Below are positions 1-8,879 of a stretch of DNA of 64,000 bases, piece after piece (position 1 is the first letter of the stretch; each line of letters starts with the position of its first letter). Below the pieces are notes generated by a model. The model did not search any database and was not told where the DNA came from. It worked only from the letters and a program-made list of their open reading frames with translations. The stretch is from Autumnicola patrickiae (GTDB lineage: Bacteria; Bacteroidota; Bacteroidia; Flavobacteriales; Flavobacteriaceae), in NCBI RefSeq assembly GCF_031846525.1, contig NZ_JAVRHM010000012.1, positions 1 through 64,000 of the forward strand, given 5' to 3'. Made by a program: the position numbers and the translations under genes.

Positions 1-178
1 GTTCGTTTAAAATCCATTTTCCACTTTTGAAATTTAATTCTTTCCCTCTGTCGAAATTGTAATTATATTTTGCACCTCCACAACTCATAAAGGAAAGAGT
101 TAAAAGGAGAACTATTATTATTTTGTAGGTTTTTGAAAAGTTATTGTTTTTATTATGCCAGGCACAAGAGTACCGCAA
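1..178 (-). CDS. Partial lipoprotein, N-terminal part only
   Basis: The minus strand is open from the left window edge to about 178 and encodes a basic N-terminus, a hydrophobic stretch (KIIIVLLLTLSF) and a lipobox-like MSCGG, followed by a polar sequence. This is the look of a flavobacterial lipoprotein signal peptide, so the product is probably anchored in a membrane. No ATG lies far enough upstream to include the signal peptide. The only in-frame candidate is a TTG at 178-176, and the ATG at 88 would leave only MSCGG. The remainder of the gene lies outside the window, so its function cannot be told. Confidence 0.5.
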   Translation of the reverse strand, partial: MRYSCAWHNKNNNFSKTYKIIIVLLLTLSFMSCGGAKYNYNFDRGKELNFKSGKWILNE

Positions 179-334
179 GCTGTCGAGCGTGATTTTACGT
201 GTTGTAATTATACATTTAATTAGGTACTATTCGACGTTTCATTTAAAATGAATTAAAAAAGTTTGGCCTATTGCCAATGTTGTTATTGTTGTTACTTCTC
301 CTGGGAAATCATTTATGTCATCACTTTTTCTTGG

Positions 335-985
335 TCAATACCAGCCTTTGTATATAAATACCAATGCAATTGTATCAAAAAATCCGTGAACAGCAATGTT
401 AAACCATAAGTCGTATTTACGTAGATAAAAAATAATGGCAAGTAACACACCAACAATACCGGTTACAATCTGACCTGTTATACCTTGATATGCGTGTAGG
501 AAGCCAAAAAGAACACCAAGTAGAGCTATATTTAGTACAAGACTAATTTTACTGTTTCCAAAGAATTTTTCAAACTGTCTCATAAGATATCCTCTAAATA
601 TAATTTCTTCTCCAAACGCAGCTGATGCCCACATTAAAATAAGTAAACCTAAAGTAGCTGATAGGCTACCATTATAAGAATCGAATGCCGAGAAATCCAT
701 TTCCTGTCCAGTGAGATAAGTTACACCTGGAACAAGAACGAAAGAGTATATTAGAAATAAACCTCCCGAGAATAATGGAGCTGTTATTAGAAGGTCTTTG
801 AGATTCATTCTTTTTTTCTGAAAACCTAAAGATTTAAAAAGGTCTTTTCTATATTCTATTGCACTAGCAATTAATACTAAAAATGCCGCTATTATGATTT
901 GAAAATAACCTGATAAATATAAGAGGGAGCAAAGAATAAGAACTATTACAGGAGTGACTTTTGTTGTTAAAAAGGCTTTGTTCAT
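335..985 (-). CDS. CPBP family intramembrane metalloprotease
   Basis: About 216 aa with six or more hydrophobic segments. It shows the three conserved CPBP (CAAX protease / bacteriocin-processing, Abi) motifs: EEIIFRGYL with the paired glutamates and arginine, then FGFLHAYQG with the FxxxH histidine, then HGFFDT near the C-terminus. These residues build the intramembrane metal site in this family, which cleaves membrane-associated peptides; the substrate here is unknown. The open frame extends to a TTG at 1021, but the ATG at 985 (MNKAFLTT) gives a more normal N-terminus. It is a single gene, downstream of a LytTR regulator on the same strand, and nothing nearby suggests a bacteriocin. Confidence 0.85.
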   Translation of the reverse strand: MNKAFLTTKVTPVIVLILCSLLYLSGYFQIIIAAFLVLIASAIEYRKDLFKSLGFQKKRMNLKDLLITAPLFSGGLFLIYSFVLVPGVTYLTGQEMDFSAFDSYNGSLSATLGLLILMWASAAFGEEIIFRGYLMRQFEKFFGNSKISLVLNIALLGVLFGFLHAYQGITGQIVTGIVGVLLAIIFYLRKYDLWFNIAVHGFFDTIALVFIYKGWY

Positions 986-1101
986 TTTTTTATCGTTTTT
1001 AAATTTTAAACGAAGAAACAATGGTGAAGCAAGGAAAATAGTAGAAAATCAGGAATTTTTACTGAATGGTATCAAAATAATAGCTGAATAATCAAGCCAA
1101 C

Positions 1102-1926
1102 TTACAGTTTGTTCTCAAACCAATCCATAAAGGCTTGCCGTTTATACCTGCTGATATTTATTTGAGATATTTTTTTGCCAGCAAGGGTGGGCTTAAGTAG
1201 TATTGACAACTTTCCGTTTTCTATTGTTTTTATCTGCTCAATAGAACGAGGGTGTAAAACTGTCTGCCTATTTGCTCTAAAAAAATTTTGCTTACTGAAT
1301 TTATCTTCAATTTCATTTAAAGTGAAATCTGTAACTATTGAAGCTCCATCAATTTTTACAAGGTTTACTATTTTGTTTTCGCTATAAATAAAAGCAATGT
1401 CAGCAAAATTGACCAAGGTGATTTTGCCACCTTGTTTAACTTTTAGTTTTTCATTAATAGACGCAAGTCTGTGAAGTTGATAAATATCGGCAGAGAACAT
1501 AAGAACTATTCCAACAGTGCTTAGTAGTAAGGTGATTGAAAGTCCTATTAATAGATAATAAACGTCATAGGATTCAAATGCATTAATTCCATTAATAACA
1601 TAGTATAATGGAATATATATTATCGATATATAGCCTAAAGTTGAAAAAAGGAAATATAAAAGTACCTGTGAATTAATTTTTTTAGAAAAGTACTTATTTT
1701 TAAAATGTCGAAAATTAAAACTTGCAATAAGTGTTATTACACTTCCGATAAAGATTGAAATAGCAATAAAAAACCAAGGGAATTCGTAGGATTTATTTAA
1801 TGGAAAATGTTCAGGTGCTATAAGATGATTAGCTAAAATAGATATTGTAACAATTATGAAACCATTTTTAATCCAAAAATTTGAAAAAGTAATATTTCTT
1901 TTGAAAAAGCTGTTTATTGCATTCAT
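1102..1926 (-). CDS. Membrane-anchored LytTR-type DNA-binding regulator
   Basis: 274 aa. The first half holds about four hydrophobic segments (around residues 20-35, 50-70, 85-110 and 125-150). The second half (about 165-274) is a LytTR DNA-binding domain: it begins GGKITLVNFADIAFIYSEN, contains the FFRANRQTVLHPRSI segment typical of the fold, and ends in a basic stretch. No receiver domain is present, so this is a stand-alone membrane LytTR protein rather than a two-component response regulator. Such proteins in Bacteroidota often regulate an adjacent gene; the CPBP protease lies 116 bp downstream on the same strand and is the obvious candidate target (inference). Confidence 0.8.
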   Translation of the reverse strand: MNAINSFFKRNITFSNFWIKNGFIIVTISILANHLIAPEHFPLNKSYEFPWFFIAISIFIGSVITLIASFNFRHFKNKYFSKKINSQVLLYFLFSTLGYISIIYIPLYYVINGINAFESYDVYYLLIGLSITLLLSTVGIVLMFSADIYQLHRLASINEKLKVKQGGKITLVNFADIAFIYSENKIVNLVKIDGASIVTDFTLNEIEDKFSKQNFFRANRQTVLHPRSIEQIKTIENGKLSILLKPTLAGKKISQINISRYKRQAFMDWFENKL

Positions 1927-2026
1927 CTAACCTGAATATCTCTTCTAGATTTTTTTAAGCTTGTATAAAAGTACTTCAAATTAAAGAAACCAAACTTTAA
2001 CTGCAATTAAGAAGAAAAACCAATCC

Positions 2027-2377
2027 TTAATTTTTACAAATATCGTCCAAATAATGAAGTAAATTTAGCCGGAACAATGTTCCTTCTATAAGATCTGAAA
2101 TTTGTTCCATTTCTTCCCGGGTTACTGCAAAATCCATCTTCAGTAAAGGTGACTTTATTAGGATACTTCGGCAGTTTTTCATATCACATTTACAACAATT
2201 ATGCTGGGCAGCGGTTTGGATATTGTTGGAGAGCTGAAGGATTTCTTCACGCAAAAGATAGAAGCCCATATCCTTAAAAACCAGCTGAATCCTCTTAGGA
2301 TCGGCTTTGAGCTCCGAATTCTTCCACCTAAAAGCTATTCCGAATTTATTGTGATAAATTAAATCTACGTCCTCCAT
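2027..2377 (-). CDS. Conserved hypothetical protein with a cysteine cluster
   Basis: 116 aa, no signal peptide or membrane segment. I do not recognise the family. The centre carries a tight cysteine group (NCCKCDMKNC, about residues 60-69), which could bind a metal, and a further Cys lies at the C-terminus. The N-terminal half looks like mixed beta and alpha, the C-terminal half helical (EEMEQISDLIEGTLFRLN). It is 59 bp downstream of recJ on the same strand and may be co-transcribed with it. Coding is supported by its length without stops, soluble globular composition and lack of overlap with another gene. Confidence 0.65.
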   Translation of the reverse strand: MEDVDLIYHNKFGIAFRWKNSELKADPKRIQLVFKDMGFYLLREEILQLSNNIQTAAQHNCCKCDMKNCRSILIKSPLLKMDFAVTREEMEQISDLIEGTLFRLNLLHYLDDICKN

Positions 2378-2436
2378 CTTTGAATGCTTTCTCCAAAGAT
2401 AAAAAATTATTTAAACTGAATCTAAATAGCGCGAGC

Positions 2437-4131
2437 TTATTCGGAAATATCTTTAAGTCTTAGCTGCAATGAAACATTTCCGTTGTATTCGTTTTCGTCT
2501 ATCGCATACACGGCTTTAAAGACTTTATTTTTAGCAATAATCTCCAGCTTTTTACCAAGGCCAAAGCCAATCATATCAAAAACCGGGCTCTTTCCTTCCT
2601 GTTTTACCTGGCATTTTAAATGACTCTGATCTGCACCCACACATTTTCCATATCCTGTATCCCGAAGGTTTTGAGTCATAAAGACCGGTGACATATTTCC
2701 CGGACCACAGGGCGCAAATTGTTTAAGAATACGATAAAACTTCGGGATAATATCCTTCAAATCCAGTTCGGCGTCTATAGCAATTTCAGGAGTGAGCAGG
2801 TTCTTGTCGATAGTTTCAGAAACCACTTCTTCGAACTTCAGCTTAAAATTCTCATATTCCGAAGCCAGTAAAGTGAGTCCGGCGGCGTATTTGTGTCCGC
2901 CAAACTGCTCAATATGTTCTTTACAGGATTCCAGCGCATCATAAACATCAAAACCTTTTACAGACCGTGCTGAAGCAGCCAGTTTCTCTCCACTCTTAGT
3001 AAAAACCAGCGTTGGGCGGTAATAGGTTTCGGTGAGCCTGGAAGCGACAATACCAATAACTCCTTTATGCCAGTTTTCATGATACACCACAGTGGTTTTA
3101 CGATCCTGCTCCTGCGACGCTTCAATTTGTGCAAGAGCCTCTTCGGTTATGATTTTGTCGGTATCCCGCCTATCGGTGTTATATTCTTCAATTTCTGAAG
3201 CAAACTTTATCGCTGTTTCCTCATCTTCTTCCGTAAGCAAGTTCACCGCATGCAGCCCGTGCTTCATCCTTCCGGCAGCGTTAATGCGGGGCGCCAGGAT
3301 AAAAACCACGTCTGTAATAGTGATTTTATCCTTTTTGAGCTGCTTCAGAATTGCTTTAAAACCCATTCGTGGCGCTACATTAATTACATGCAGCCCATGA
3401 TAAGCCAAAATCCTGTTCTCTCCCGTAATGGGAACAATGTCTGCCCCAATGGCAGTAGCCACCAAATCCAGGTACGGAAGAAGGTTTTCAAGTTTTAAAT
3501 CCCGGTTTGCGGCAAGCGCCTGGATCAATTTAAAGCCTACTCCGCAGCCACAGAGTTCCTTGTAAGGGTATTCACAGTCTTCCCGTTTTGGGTCGAGCAC
3601 CGCCACAGCATTCGGAATTTCACTCCCGGGCCGGTGATGATCACAGATAATAAAATCAACACCTTTTTCTTTAGCATAAGCGACTTTTTCAACGGCTTTT
3701 ATTCCGCAGTCCAGCGCAATAATCAGACTGATGTCGTTATCTGCCGCAAAATCAATTCCCTTGTAGGACACTCCGTAGCCTTCATCATAACGATCGGGAA
3801 TATAAGTTGCGACAAAAGAAGAATATGATCTTAAAAAAGAAGACATTAAGGCGACGCTGGTAGTGCCGTCCACATCATAATCTCCATAAACGAGGATGTT
3901 TTCTTCGGAAGCAATGGCTTTTTCAATTCGTGCTACGGCAAGATCCATATCCTTCATTAAATAAGGATCGTGAAGGTCTTTTAAGGAAGGACGGAAGAAT
4001 TTCTTTGCATCTTCAAAAGTCGTAATTCCCCGCTGCACCAAAAGAGAGGCAATAGGTTTCCCCACCCCCAATTCTTCTGAAAGTTTTATTACAGTTTCCT
4101 GATCTGGTTTGGGCTTTAAGGTCCAGCGCAT
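2437..4131 (-). CDS. recJ: Single-stranded-DNA-specific exonuclease RecJ
   Basis: 564 aa, the usual RecJ length. It degrades single-stranded DNA 5'->3' in recombination and mismatch or base-excision repair. The DHH phosphoesterase motifs are intact: DYDVDG at residues 84-89, the DCGIKA motif near 141, DHH at 164-166 and DLVATAIGADIVP near 220. The DHHA1 domain carries GGHKYAAG near residue 415, and a C-terminal OB-like region follows. The start is the ATG at 4131, matching the family N-terminus (RWTLKPKP). It heads a minus-strand group with repair and RNA-modification genes upstream (UDG-like, rsmI). Confidence 0.96.
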   Translation of the reverse strand: MRWTLKPKPDQETVIKLSEELGVGKPIASLLVQRGITTFEDAKKFFRPSLKDLHDPYLMKDMDLAVARIEKAIASEENILVYGDYDVDGTTSVALMSSFLRSYSSFVATYIPDRYDEGYGVSYKGIDFAADNDISLIIALDCGIKAVEKVAYAKEKGVDFIICDHHRPGSEIPNAVAVLDPKREDCEYPYKELCGCGVGFKLIQALAANRDLKLENLLPYLDLVATAIGADIVPITGENRILAYHGLHVINVAPRMGFKAILKQLKKDKITITDVVFILAPRINAAGRMKHGLHAVNLLTEEDEETAIKFASEIEEYNTDRRDTDKIITEEALAQIEASQEQDRKTTVVYHENWHKGVIGIVASRLTETYYRPTLVFTKSGEKLAASARSVKGFDVYDALESCKEHIEQFGGHKYAAGLTLLASEYENFKLKFEEVVSETIDKNLLTPEIAIDAELDLKDIIPKFYRILKQFAPCGPGNMSPVFMTQNLRDTGYGKCVGADQSHLKCQVKQEGKSPVFDMIGFGLGKKLEIIAKNKVFKAVYAIDENEYNGNVSLQLRLKDISE

Positions 4132-4171
4132 TTACTTCAATTTTTTAGCTGAAGATAATAAAGAATTTGAA

Positions 4172-4516
4172 TTATTCAGGCTGTAAAGCTTCACCTTTAA
4201 ATTCAATTTTGCTCCAACCGCTATTCATAAAGTTTCTTATATTCTGGTGCCCTGTTCCTTCAGGATTTTTTAGTACATCTTCAAAGTAAACTTCTCCAAA
4301 ACAAGCCAGAACAGCTTTCTCGGAAAGATCATGTAACTTTCCGAAGTAAAATATTTTACAGCTCCCGTTGTTCTCGCCGGGTTCATTTTTCAGTTTTCCA
4401 TTTTTAAAGGCTGTCGGTGTAAATTTATAATGAGCATCAATTACCTTCATTGTTTGCGCAAAAGTATTTTGCTCAGGATTTTCTTTAAGTGTAGTAATAA
4501 ATTTGGCAATTTTCAT
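4172..4516 (-). CDS. HopJ type III effector family protein
   Basis: 114 aa, soluble. The sequence fits the small HopJ family (named after a Pseudomonas effector but widespread in non-pathogens): an N-terminal helical part with TLKENPEQNTFAQTM and a HYKFTPTAFKNG segment, a central GSCKIFYFGKLHDLS block, then GEVYFEDVLKNPEGTGHQNIRNFM. The whole domain is present. Function is unknown outside the naming context; there is no secretion system here, and the name should not be read as evidence of virulence. It lies 40 bp upstream of recJ and 50 bp downstream of the UDG-like gene, probably in one transcript. Confidence 0.85.
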   Translation of the reverse strand: MKIAKFITTLKENPEQNTFAQTMKVIDAHYKFTPTAFKNGKLKNEPGENNGSCKIFYFGKLHDLSEKAVLACFGEVYFEDVLKNPEGTGHQNIRNFMNSGWSKIEFKGEALQPE

Positions 4517-4566
4517 ACTTTCTGATTTCCTGCGAAGGTGTGAAAAATAATAAGCAGTTCGGAATT

Positions 4567-5133
4567 TTACCCAATTTTTTCTTTTACTCTTTTCTGAAGC
4601 TCAGGCACCACCTCATCTTCAAACCACGGATTCTTTTTCCTCCAGAATACATTTACGGGAGATGGATGCGGAATTGGAAAAAATTCCGGAAGATATTCCC
4701 TGAAATCAGTTACTTTTTGGGTGAGGTTGTTTTTATCCCTCAGGTAATAATTTGAAGCATAAGACCCGATAAGAATGGTCATCTGCAGATTACCAAATTT
4801 GGAAAGCACCTTCTCATGCCATAATGGAGCACACTCTTTTCGTGGCGGAGCATCCCCGGTTTTAGCCTTTCCTGGATAGCAAAAGCTCATTGGTAAAATT
4901 GCAAAATTACCGGTGTTATAAAAAGTATCTTTGTCCACACCAAGCCATTCACGGAGTCTTTTACCACTCTGGTCATTCCATGCGATCCTCGTGTTATGTA
5001 CCACCTGCCCCGGCGCCTGACTTATAAGTAATATTTTAGATTCTGAAGATGCTTCCAGGATTGGTCTTGGCTCAAATGGTAAGTTCTCACGACAAAGATC
5101 GCAACCACGAATTTCTTCAAGCAGGTTTTGCAT
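4567..5133 (-). CDS. Uracil-DNA glycosylase superfamily protein
   Basis: 188 aa. It has the two landmarks of the UDG fold: an active-site loop ISQAPGQ followed by WNDQSGKRLREWLG, and the C-terminal HPSPVN motif (PIPHPSP, near residue 160). The N-terminus CDLC recalls family-4 UDGs, but the other two Fe-S cysteines are not evident, so it belongs to the short single-domain branch found in many Bacteroidota. The expected role is removal of uracil from DNA, although activity on uracil is not proven for this branch. Its neighbours are recJ (40-50 bp spacing through the HopJ gene) and rsmI. Confidence 0.85.
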   Translation of the reverse strand: MQNLLEEIRGCDLCRENLPFEPRPILEASSESKILLISQAPGQVVHNTRIAWNDQSGKRLREWLGVDKDTFYNTGNFAILPMSFCYPGKAKTGDAPPRKECAPLWHEKVLSKFGNLQMTILIGSYASNYYLRDKNNLTQKVTDFREYLPEFFPIPHPSPVNVFWRKKNPWFEDEVVPELQKRVKEKIG

Positions 5134-5223
5134 TTAAATCATTTTAGTTTTTACCTCTACAATTATCCTTCCTTTCAAGGTATTTATGATAAAAATTTTA
5201 GATGCTTGGAATACCGGCGCGAG

Positions 5224-5262
5224 AAGATCCTATGCTAAGAAAGACATGAACGATCCCACGGA
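5224..5262. repeat. REP-like degenerate repeat between the UDG gene and rsmI
   Basis: The stretch AAGATCCTATG...AAG...CATGAACGATCC shares an exact 11-mer (AAGATCCTATG) with the array near 15,988, and its ends (GATCC/GATCC with ATG/CAT) suggest a weak imperfect hairpin. It sits in a 133-bp gap between two minus-strand genes. I read it as a decayed copy of a dispersed intergenic repeat; support is limited to this partial match. Confidence 0.3.
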
Positions 5263-5266
5263 AATA

Positions 5267-5938
5267 TTATCTTTTCCCTTCAACGATAACCACAATCTCT
5301 CCTTTAGGCGGCTTATTGTTATAATGCTGCAACACTTCAGCAATAGTTCCTCTGATTGTTTCTTCGTGGAGTTTAGTTATTTCACGAGAAACAGAGGCCT
5401 GACGTTCAGCACCAAAATATTCAGTGAAATGGGTAAGGGTTTTCAGAAGTTTATGAGGAGATTCGTAGAAAATCATAGTCCGGATTTCTTCAGCTAAAAG
5501 TTTAAGCCGCGTTTGCCGACCTTTTTTTACCGGAAGAAAACCTTCAAAAATAAACTTGTCATTTGGCAGTCCGCTGTTTACAAGTGCAGGCACAAAAGCT
5601 GTAGCTCCGGGAAGGCAATCAACCTCTACTCCAGCCTCTACACAGGCTCGCACGAGTAAAAATCCGGGATCTGAAATTGCAGGAGTTCCGGCATCACTTA
5701 TCAGCGCTATAGTTTCTCCGTTCTTGATCCGCTGTACAACAGTATCCACCGTCTTATGCTCATTATGCATATGGTGGCTGTGCATTTGAGTGGAAATATC
5801 AAAATGTTTAAGAAGTTTTCCGCTATTCCTGGTGTCTTCTGCAAGAATAAGATCGGCTTCCTTTAGTACTCTGATCGCCCGCAACGTAATATCTTCAAGA
5901 TTGCCTATTGGTGTAGGAACCAGGTAAAGCTTAGCCAT
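5267..5938 (-). CDS. rsmI: 16S rRNA (cytidine1402-2'-O)-methyltransferase RsmI
   Basis: 223 aa. RsmI uses S-adenosylmethionine to methylate the 2'-O of C1402 in the ribosomal decoding centre. The tetrapyrrole-methylase fold is plain: LYLVPTPIGNLEDITLRAI at the start, LAEDTRNSGKLL, then LISDAGTPAISDPGF near residues 80-94 and LPGATAFVPALVNSGLP. It is shorter than the roughly 286-aa E. coli protein because the C-terminal extra domain is missing, which is usual in this phylum. The start ATG at 5938 lies 14 bp after the stop of the Pro/Glu/Gln-rich protein, so they are probably co-transcribed. Confidence 0.95.
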   Translation of the reverse strand: MAKLYLVPTPIGNLEDITLRAIRVLKEADLILAEDTRNSGKLLKHFDISTQMHSHHMHNEHKTVDTVVQRIKNGETIALISDAGTPAISDPGFLLVRACVEAGVEVDCLPGATAFVPALVNSGLPNDKFIFEGFLPVKKGRQTRLKLLAEEIRTMIFYESPHKLLKTLTHFTEYFGAERQASVSREITKLHEETIRGTIAEVLQHYNNKPPKGEIVVIVEGKR

Positions 5939-5952
5939 AGAAAGTGTACGCG

Positions 5953-6876
5953 TTAGTTTTCGAATTTATTTTCGATCTTCTCCAGGAATTGCTGCTCATA
6001 CTGCTCTTTTCCTTCCCAGTTGTTGTAATCTGGTTTCACCACCAACTGAATAAATTTTTGCGCTTCTTCCAGCGTATGAAAAGTGTTTAACTGAGAAAGC
6101 ACACGATTATAATCTGTAGCATTTCCTTCAAAAAGATGTTTTATAAATGCAAGACGTTCATTTAATCCAATGGTTATTCCCTTCTTTAGCCGGTCATTTA
6201 ACGATCTTGGACGCGGTGCTTTTCCGTTTTGATTTACCGGTTCAAATTGTGGCAGACTGTCATATCCTATCCCAAAATCGTGAAAATCTGTTCTATTTTC
6301 GGGCTGTGGTTTGGGTTGGGATTCTGGCCGTGGTTGAGATTCTGGCTCCGACTTAGATTCCGGCTGCGGTGTGGGTTCTGATTGTGGTTTAGGTTCTGGT
6401 TGAAATATAGGTTCCTGCTTTGGTTCAGGTTTTTCTTCTGCTCTTTCCCGAGTCGCTTCAGATTGCTGTTTCGGCTTTTCTTCGGAATTAATTCTGGCGA
6501 ACAGGTCATCAATCTGGCCCGTCTCCTGCGGCATTTCTGCCACAAGATTTTTAATCTTTTCCGTGTTTGGCTCTGTGATTGCTTCAGAATCGTTATACTC
6601 TGTTCCATCGGGCGCAAAATATGTAGAACGGTCATCTTTAACTTCTTTTTGCTCTTCCGGAACTTGTTTAGCCAGCTCTTCAGAAAAAACTTTAGTTTCA
6701 GCCTCAGGTTCTTCAAAATCTGTTTCTGCTAAATGCTTTTCCGTAAAATGCAGAACACATAGTTTTTCATACAGATTTCTGGCTTCAGACTTTAATTGCG
6801 CAACATCAAGATTGTCTTTACTGTTTACAATTTTCTCTGCAAGCTTAAAAAGTTCATCTTCGATCTTCTTTTTCAT
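5953..6876 (-). CDS. Hypothetical protein with Pro/Glu/Gln-rich linker
   Basis: 307 aa from the ATG at 6876 (the open frame reaches a TTG at 6897). There are three parts. The N-terminus (about 1-50) is helical and charged, MKKKIEDELFKLAEKIV. The acidic middle (about 50-205) ends in a low-complexity tract of roughly 45 residues built from QPEPKPQ / SEPxxQPE repeats. The C-terminal module (about 215-307) is helical, with RPRSLNDRLKKGITIGLNER and a NYNNWEGKEQYEQQFLE-type ending, and looks like the conserved functional part. No signal peptide. I recognise the arrangement as one seen next to rsmI in flavobacteria but know no function. The repeat tract also opens a long shadow frame, which I do not call. 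Confidence 0.75.
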   Translation of the reverse strand: MKKKIEDELFKLAEKIVNSKDNLDVAQLKSEARNLYEKLCVLHFTEKHLAETDFEEPEAETKVFSEELAKQVPEEQKEVKDDRSTYFAPDGTEYNDSEAITEPNTEKIKNLVAEMPQETGQIDDLFARINSEEKPKQQSEATRERAEEKPEPKQEPIFQPEPKPQSEPTPQPESKSEPESQPRPESQPKPQPENRTDFHDFGIGYDSLPQFEPVNQNGKAPRPRSLNDRLKKGITIGLNERLAFIKHLFEGNATDYNRVLSQLNTFHTLEEAQKFIQLVVKPDYNNWEGKEQYEQQFLEKIENKFEN

Positions 6877-7001
6877 AATTCTGGATTTTACCGGCAAACC
6901 GGCAAATTTTAATAATGTTACAGGCTTCCAACTTCTTAAAATTACCTGCCCTGCCTTTATAACTTTAGCACCTGCCCCTTCTGCAAAGCTTGTATTTTTA
7001 A

Positions 7002-7009
7002 TAAATTTG
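7002..7009 (+). promoter_or_regulatory. -7 box of the tdk-alr promoter
   Basis: TAAATTTG matches the Bacteroidota -7 consensus TAnnTTTG and lies 54 bp before the tdk start codon in a divergent intergenic region. A good -33 TTTG is not visible at the ideal distance, so the call rests mainly on the -7 box. Confidence 0.45.
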
Positions 7010-7063
7010 TTCCACCTTTATACGAAACGGGGGTGAATCCCTTTTCGATTTGAAAATTACAAA

Positions 7064-7711
7064 ATGTTTCTCGAAAATACAGTAAATCACGAAGAGCAAT
7101 TTGGATGGATTGAGGTAATTTGCGGAAGTATGTTTTCGGGTAAAACTGAAGAATTAATCCGCAGGCTCAAACGTGCCACCTTTGCAAAACAGAAGGTTGA
7201 GATTTTTAAACCGGCCATAGATATTCGATATAATGAAGAAATGGTGGTGTCTCACGATTCCAACGAAATTCGTTCCACCCCGGTTCCATCTGCTTCCAAC
7301 ATCAGGATCCTGGCCGATGGCTGCGATGTGGTAGGGATTGATGAAGCCCAGTTTTTTGATGATGAAATTGTGACGGTATGCAACGATCTCGCAAATCGCG
7401 GGGTAAGGGTAATCGTCGCGGGTCTGGATATGGATTTTAAAGGAAATCCTTTTGGCCCTATGCCCAACCTTATGGCTACAGCCGAATATGTGACCAAAGT
7501 ACACGCCGTTTGTACGAGAACCGGAAACCTGGCACAGTTTAGCTATAGAAAAGCAATAAATGACGACCTGGTTTTTCTTGGTGAAAACGAAGAATATGAA
7601 CCGCTGAGCCGTGCTGCATATTATAAGGCCATGCTAAGGGAAAGGGTTAAAAAATTAAACGTGAACGATGCAGAGGAAATAGATCCCAAACTAAAGCAAA
7701 AAAATGCCTAA
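7064..7711 (+). CDS. tdk: Thymidine kinase
   Basis: 215 aa, type II (TK1-like) thymidine kinase of the salvage pathway: dThd + ATP -> dTMP. It shows the P-loop GSMFSGKTEEL (about residues 22-32), the Walker B/lid DEAQFF near 105 and the lasso-like segment VCTRTGNLAQFSYRK. The structural zinc cysteines of TK1 enzymes are mostly lost here (only the first of the usual pairs is seen), as in related Bacteroidota enzymes from memory. It overlaps alr by 8 bp, so the two are translationally coupled. The C-terminal extension after residue 185 is basic and lysine-rich. Confidence 0.95.
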   Translation: MFLENTVNHEEQFGWIEVICGSMFSGKTEELIRRLKRATFAKQKVEIFKPAIDIRYNEEMVVSHDSNEIRSTPVPSASNIRILADGCDVVGIDEAQFFDDEIVTVCNDLANRGVRVIVAGLDMDFKGNPFGPMPNLMATAEYVTKVHAVCTRTGNLAQFSYRKAINDDLVFLGENEEYEPLSRAAYYKAMLRERVKKLNVNDAEEIDPKLKQKNA

Positions 7712-8813
7712 AGCACAGGAAACAGTACTGGAAATAGACCTTGGAGCCCTGGCTCATAATTATAAAACCATCCGTTCCCGGGTCCCGGAAGATGTGAAAT
7801 TCATGGCCGTTATCAAGGCCTACGCCTATGGGAACGATTCAATTAATATAGCACGAAAACTTGAAGATTTGGGTGCCGACTATTTTGCGGTTGCCTACAT
7901 ACAGGAAGGTGTCCGGCTCAGGCAGGCAGGAATCACCACTCCTATTATGATCTTTCATCCCCAGCAGGAAAATTTCGATCAGCTTGTGGAAAATTGCCTG
8001 GAACCAAGTCTTTACAGCGATCATCTCCTTACCGATTTTATAGCTACTGCAGAAAAACTCGGTCAAAAAGATTATCCTGTCCATATTAAGTTTAATACAG
8101 GTATGAACCGGCTTGGTTTTTCACCAAAAAAGGTGGAGGTTGTCTTTGACAGACTTGCAACAACTTCTGCAGTAAAAGTACATTCAGTTTTTTCCCATTT
8201 GGCAGCAAGTGAAGACTGGCGGGAGCGGGAATTCACCCTTAACCAAATTAATACCTTCAGAAAAATTGCTGCTCGCTTTGTAGAGGAATTCAGCTATGAG
8301 CCGATTTTGCACGTCTGCAATACTTCAGCAATATTTAATTATCCTGAAGCTGCCATGAGCATGGTTCGCTGCGGAATTGGTCTCTATGGCTTCGGAAATG
8401 ACAAAGAAATAGATAAAAAACTGAAGCCTGTAGGTACGCTGAAGACGCTAATTTCCCAAATTCAGGATTTAGAAGAAGGGGAAACCGTGGGTTATAACAG
8501 GACGTTTAAAGCTACCAGACCATCGAGGATTGCTACGCTACCACTTGGCTATGCCGATGGTATCCACAGAAAATACGGAAATGAAAAAACCGGGGTTCTT
8601 GTGCATGGAAAATTTGCTCCTATTGTGGGCAATATTTGTATGGATATTCTCATGATCGATGTAACAGATATAGATTGCGAAGAAGGAGACCAGGTAGTGA
8701 TTTTTGGCGAACGACCACATGCGACCGACTTTGCCGCAGCCGGAAACACAATTTCATACGAGCTAATTACAGGGATCTCCCAACGTGTTACCCGCAGGAT
8801 AATTTCAGAATAA
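7704..8813 (+). CDS. alr: Alanine racemase
   Basis: 369 aa. PLP enzyme that converts L-alanine to D-alanine for peptidoglycan. The PLP-lysine motif is seen as MAVIKAYAYGNDS (lysine near residue 39), followed by the FNTGMNRLGF segment. The C-terminal domain carries RIATLPLGYADGIHR with the second catalytic tyrosine region and GNICMDILMIDVTD. The common YGHG after the lysine motif is YGND here, a mild deviation. It starts inside the last codons of tdk and is followed 66 bp later by mscL. Confidence 0.95.
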   Translation: MPKAQETVLEIDLGALAHNYKTIRSRVPEDVKFMAVIKAYAYGNDSINIARKLEDLGADYFAVAYIQEGVRLRQAGITTPIMIFHPQQENFDQLVENCLEPSLYSDHLLTDFIATAEKLGQKDYPVHIKFNTGMNRLGFSPKKVEVVFDRLATTSAVKVHSVFSHLAASEDWREREFTLNQINTFRKIAARFVEEFSYEPILHVCNTSAIFNYPEAAMSMVRCGIGLYGFGNDKEIDKKLKPVGTLKTLISQIQDLEEGETVGYNRTFKATRPSRIATLPLGYADGIHRKYGNEKTGVLVHGKFAPIVGNICMDILMIDVTDIDCEEGDQVVIFGERPHATDFAAAGNTISYELITGISQRVTRRIISE

Positions 8814-8879
8814 GTTGCCTTTTTTGCCGATATAAAATTTTCGACTATTTTAGTCAGCTAATAATAACATCCCCAATAC

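Noticed and set aside
179..334. Integron-like or tRNA structure upstream of the partial lipoprotein
   Set aside because: No attC core sites, cloverleaf or integrase could be seen.
4172..4516. Virulence effector suggested by the HopJ name
   Set aside because: The family is widespread in free-living bacteria and there is no type III secretion system here.
6267..6716. 149-codon open frame inside the Pro/Glu/Gln-rich gene
   Set aside because: It arises from the repetitive codons of the real gene; composition is strongly biased and it has no domain or start context.
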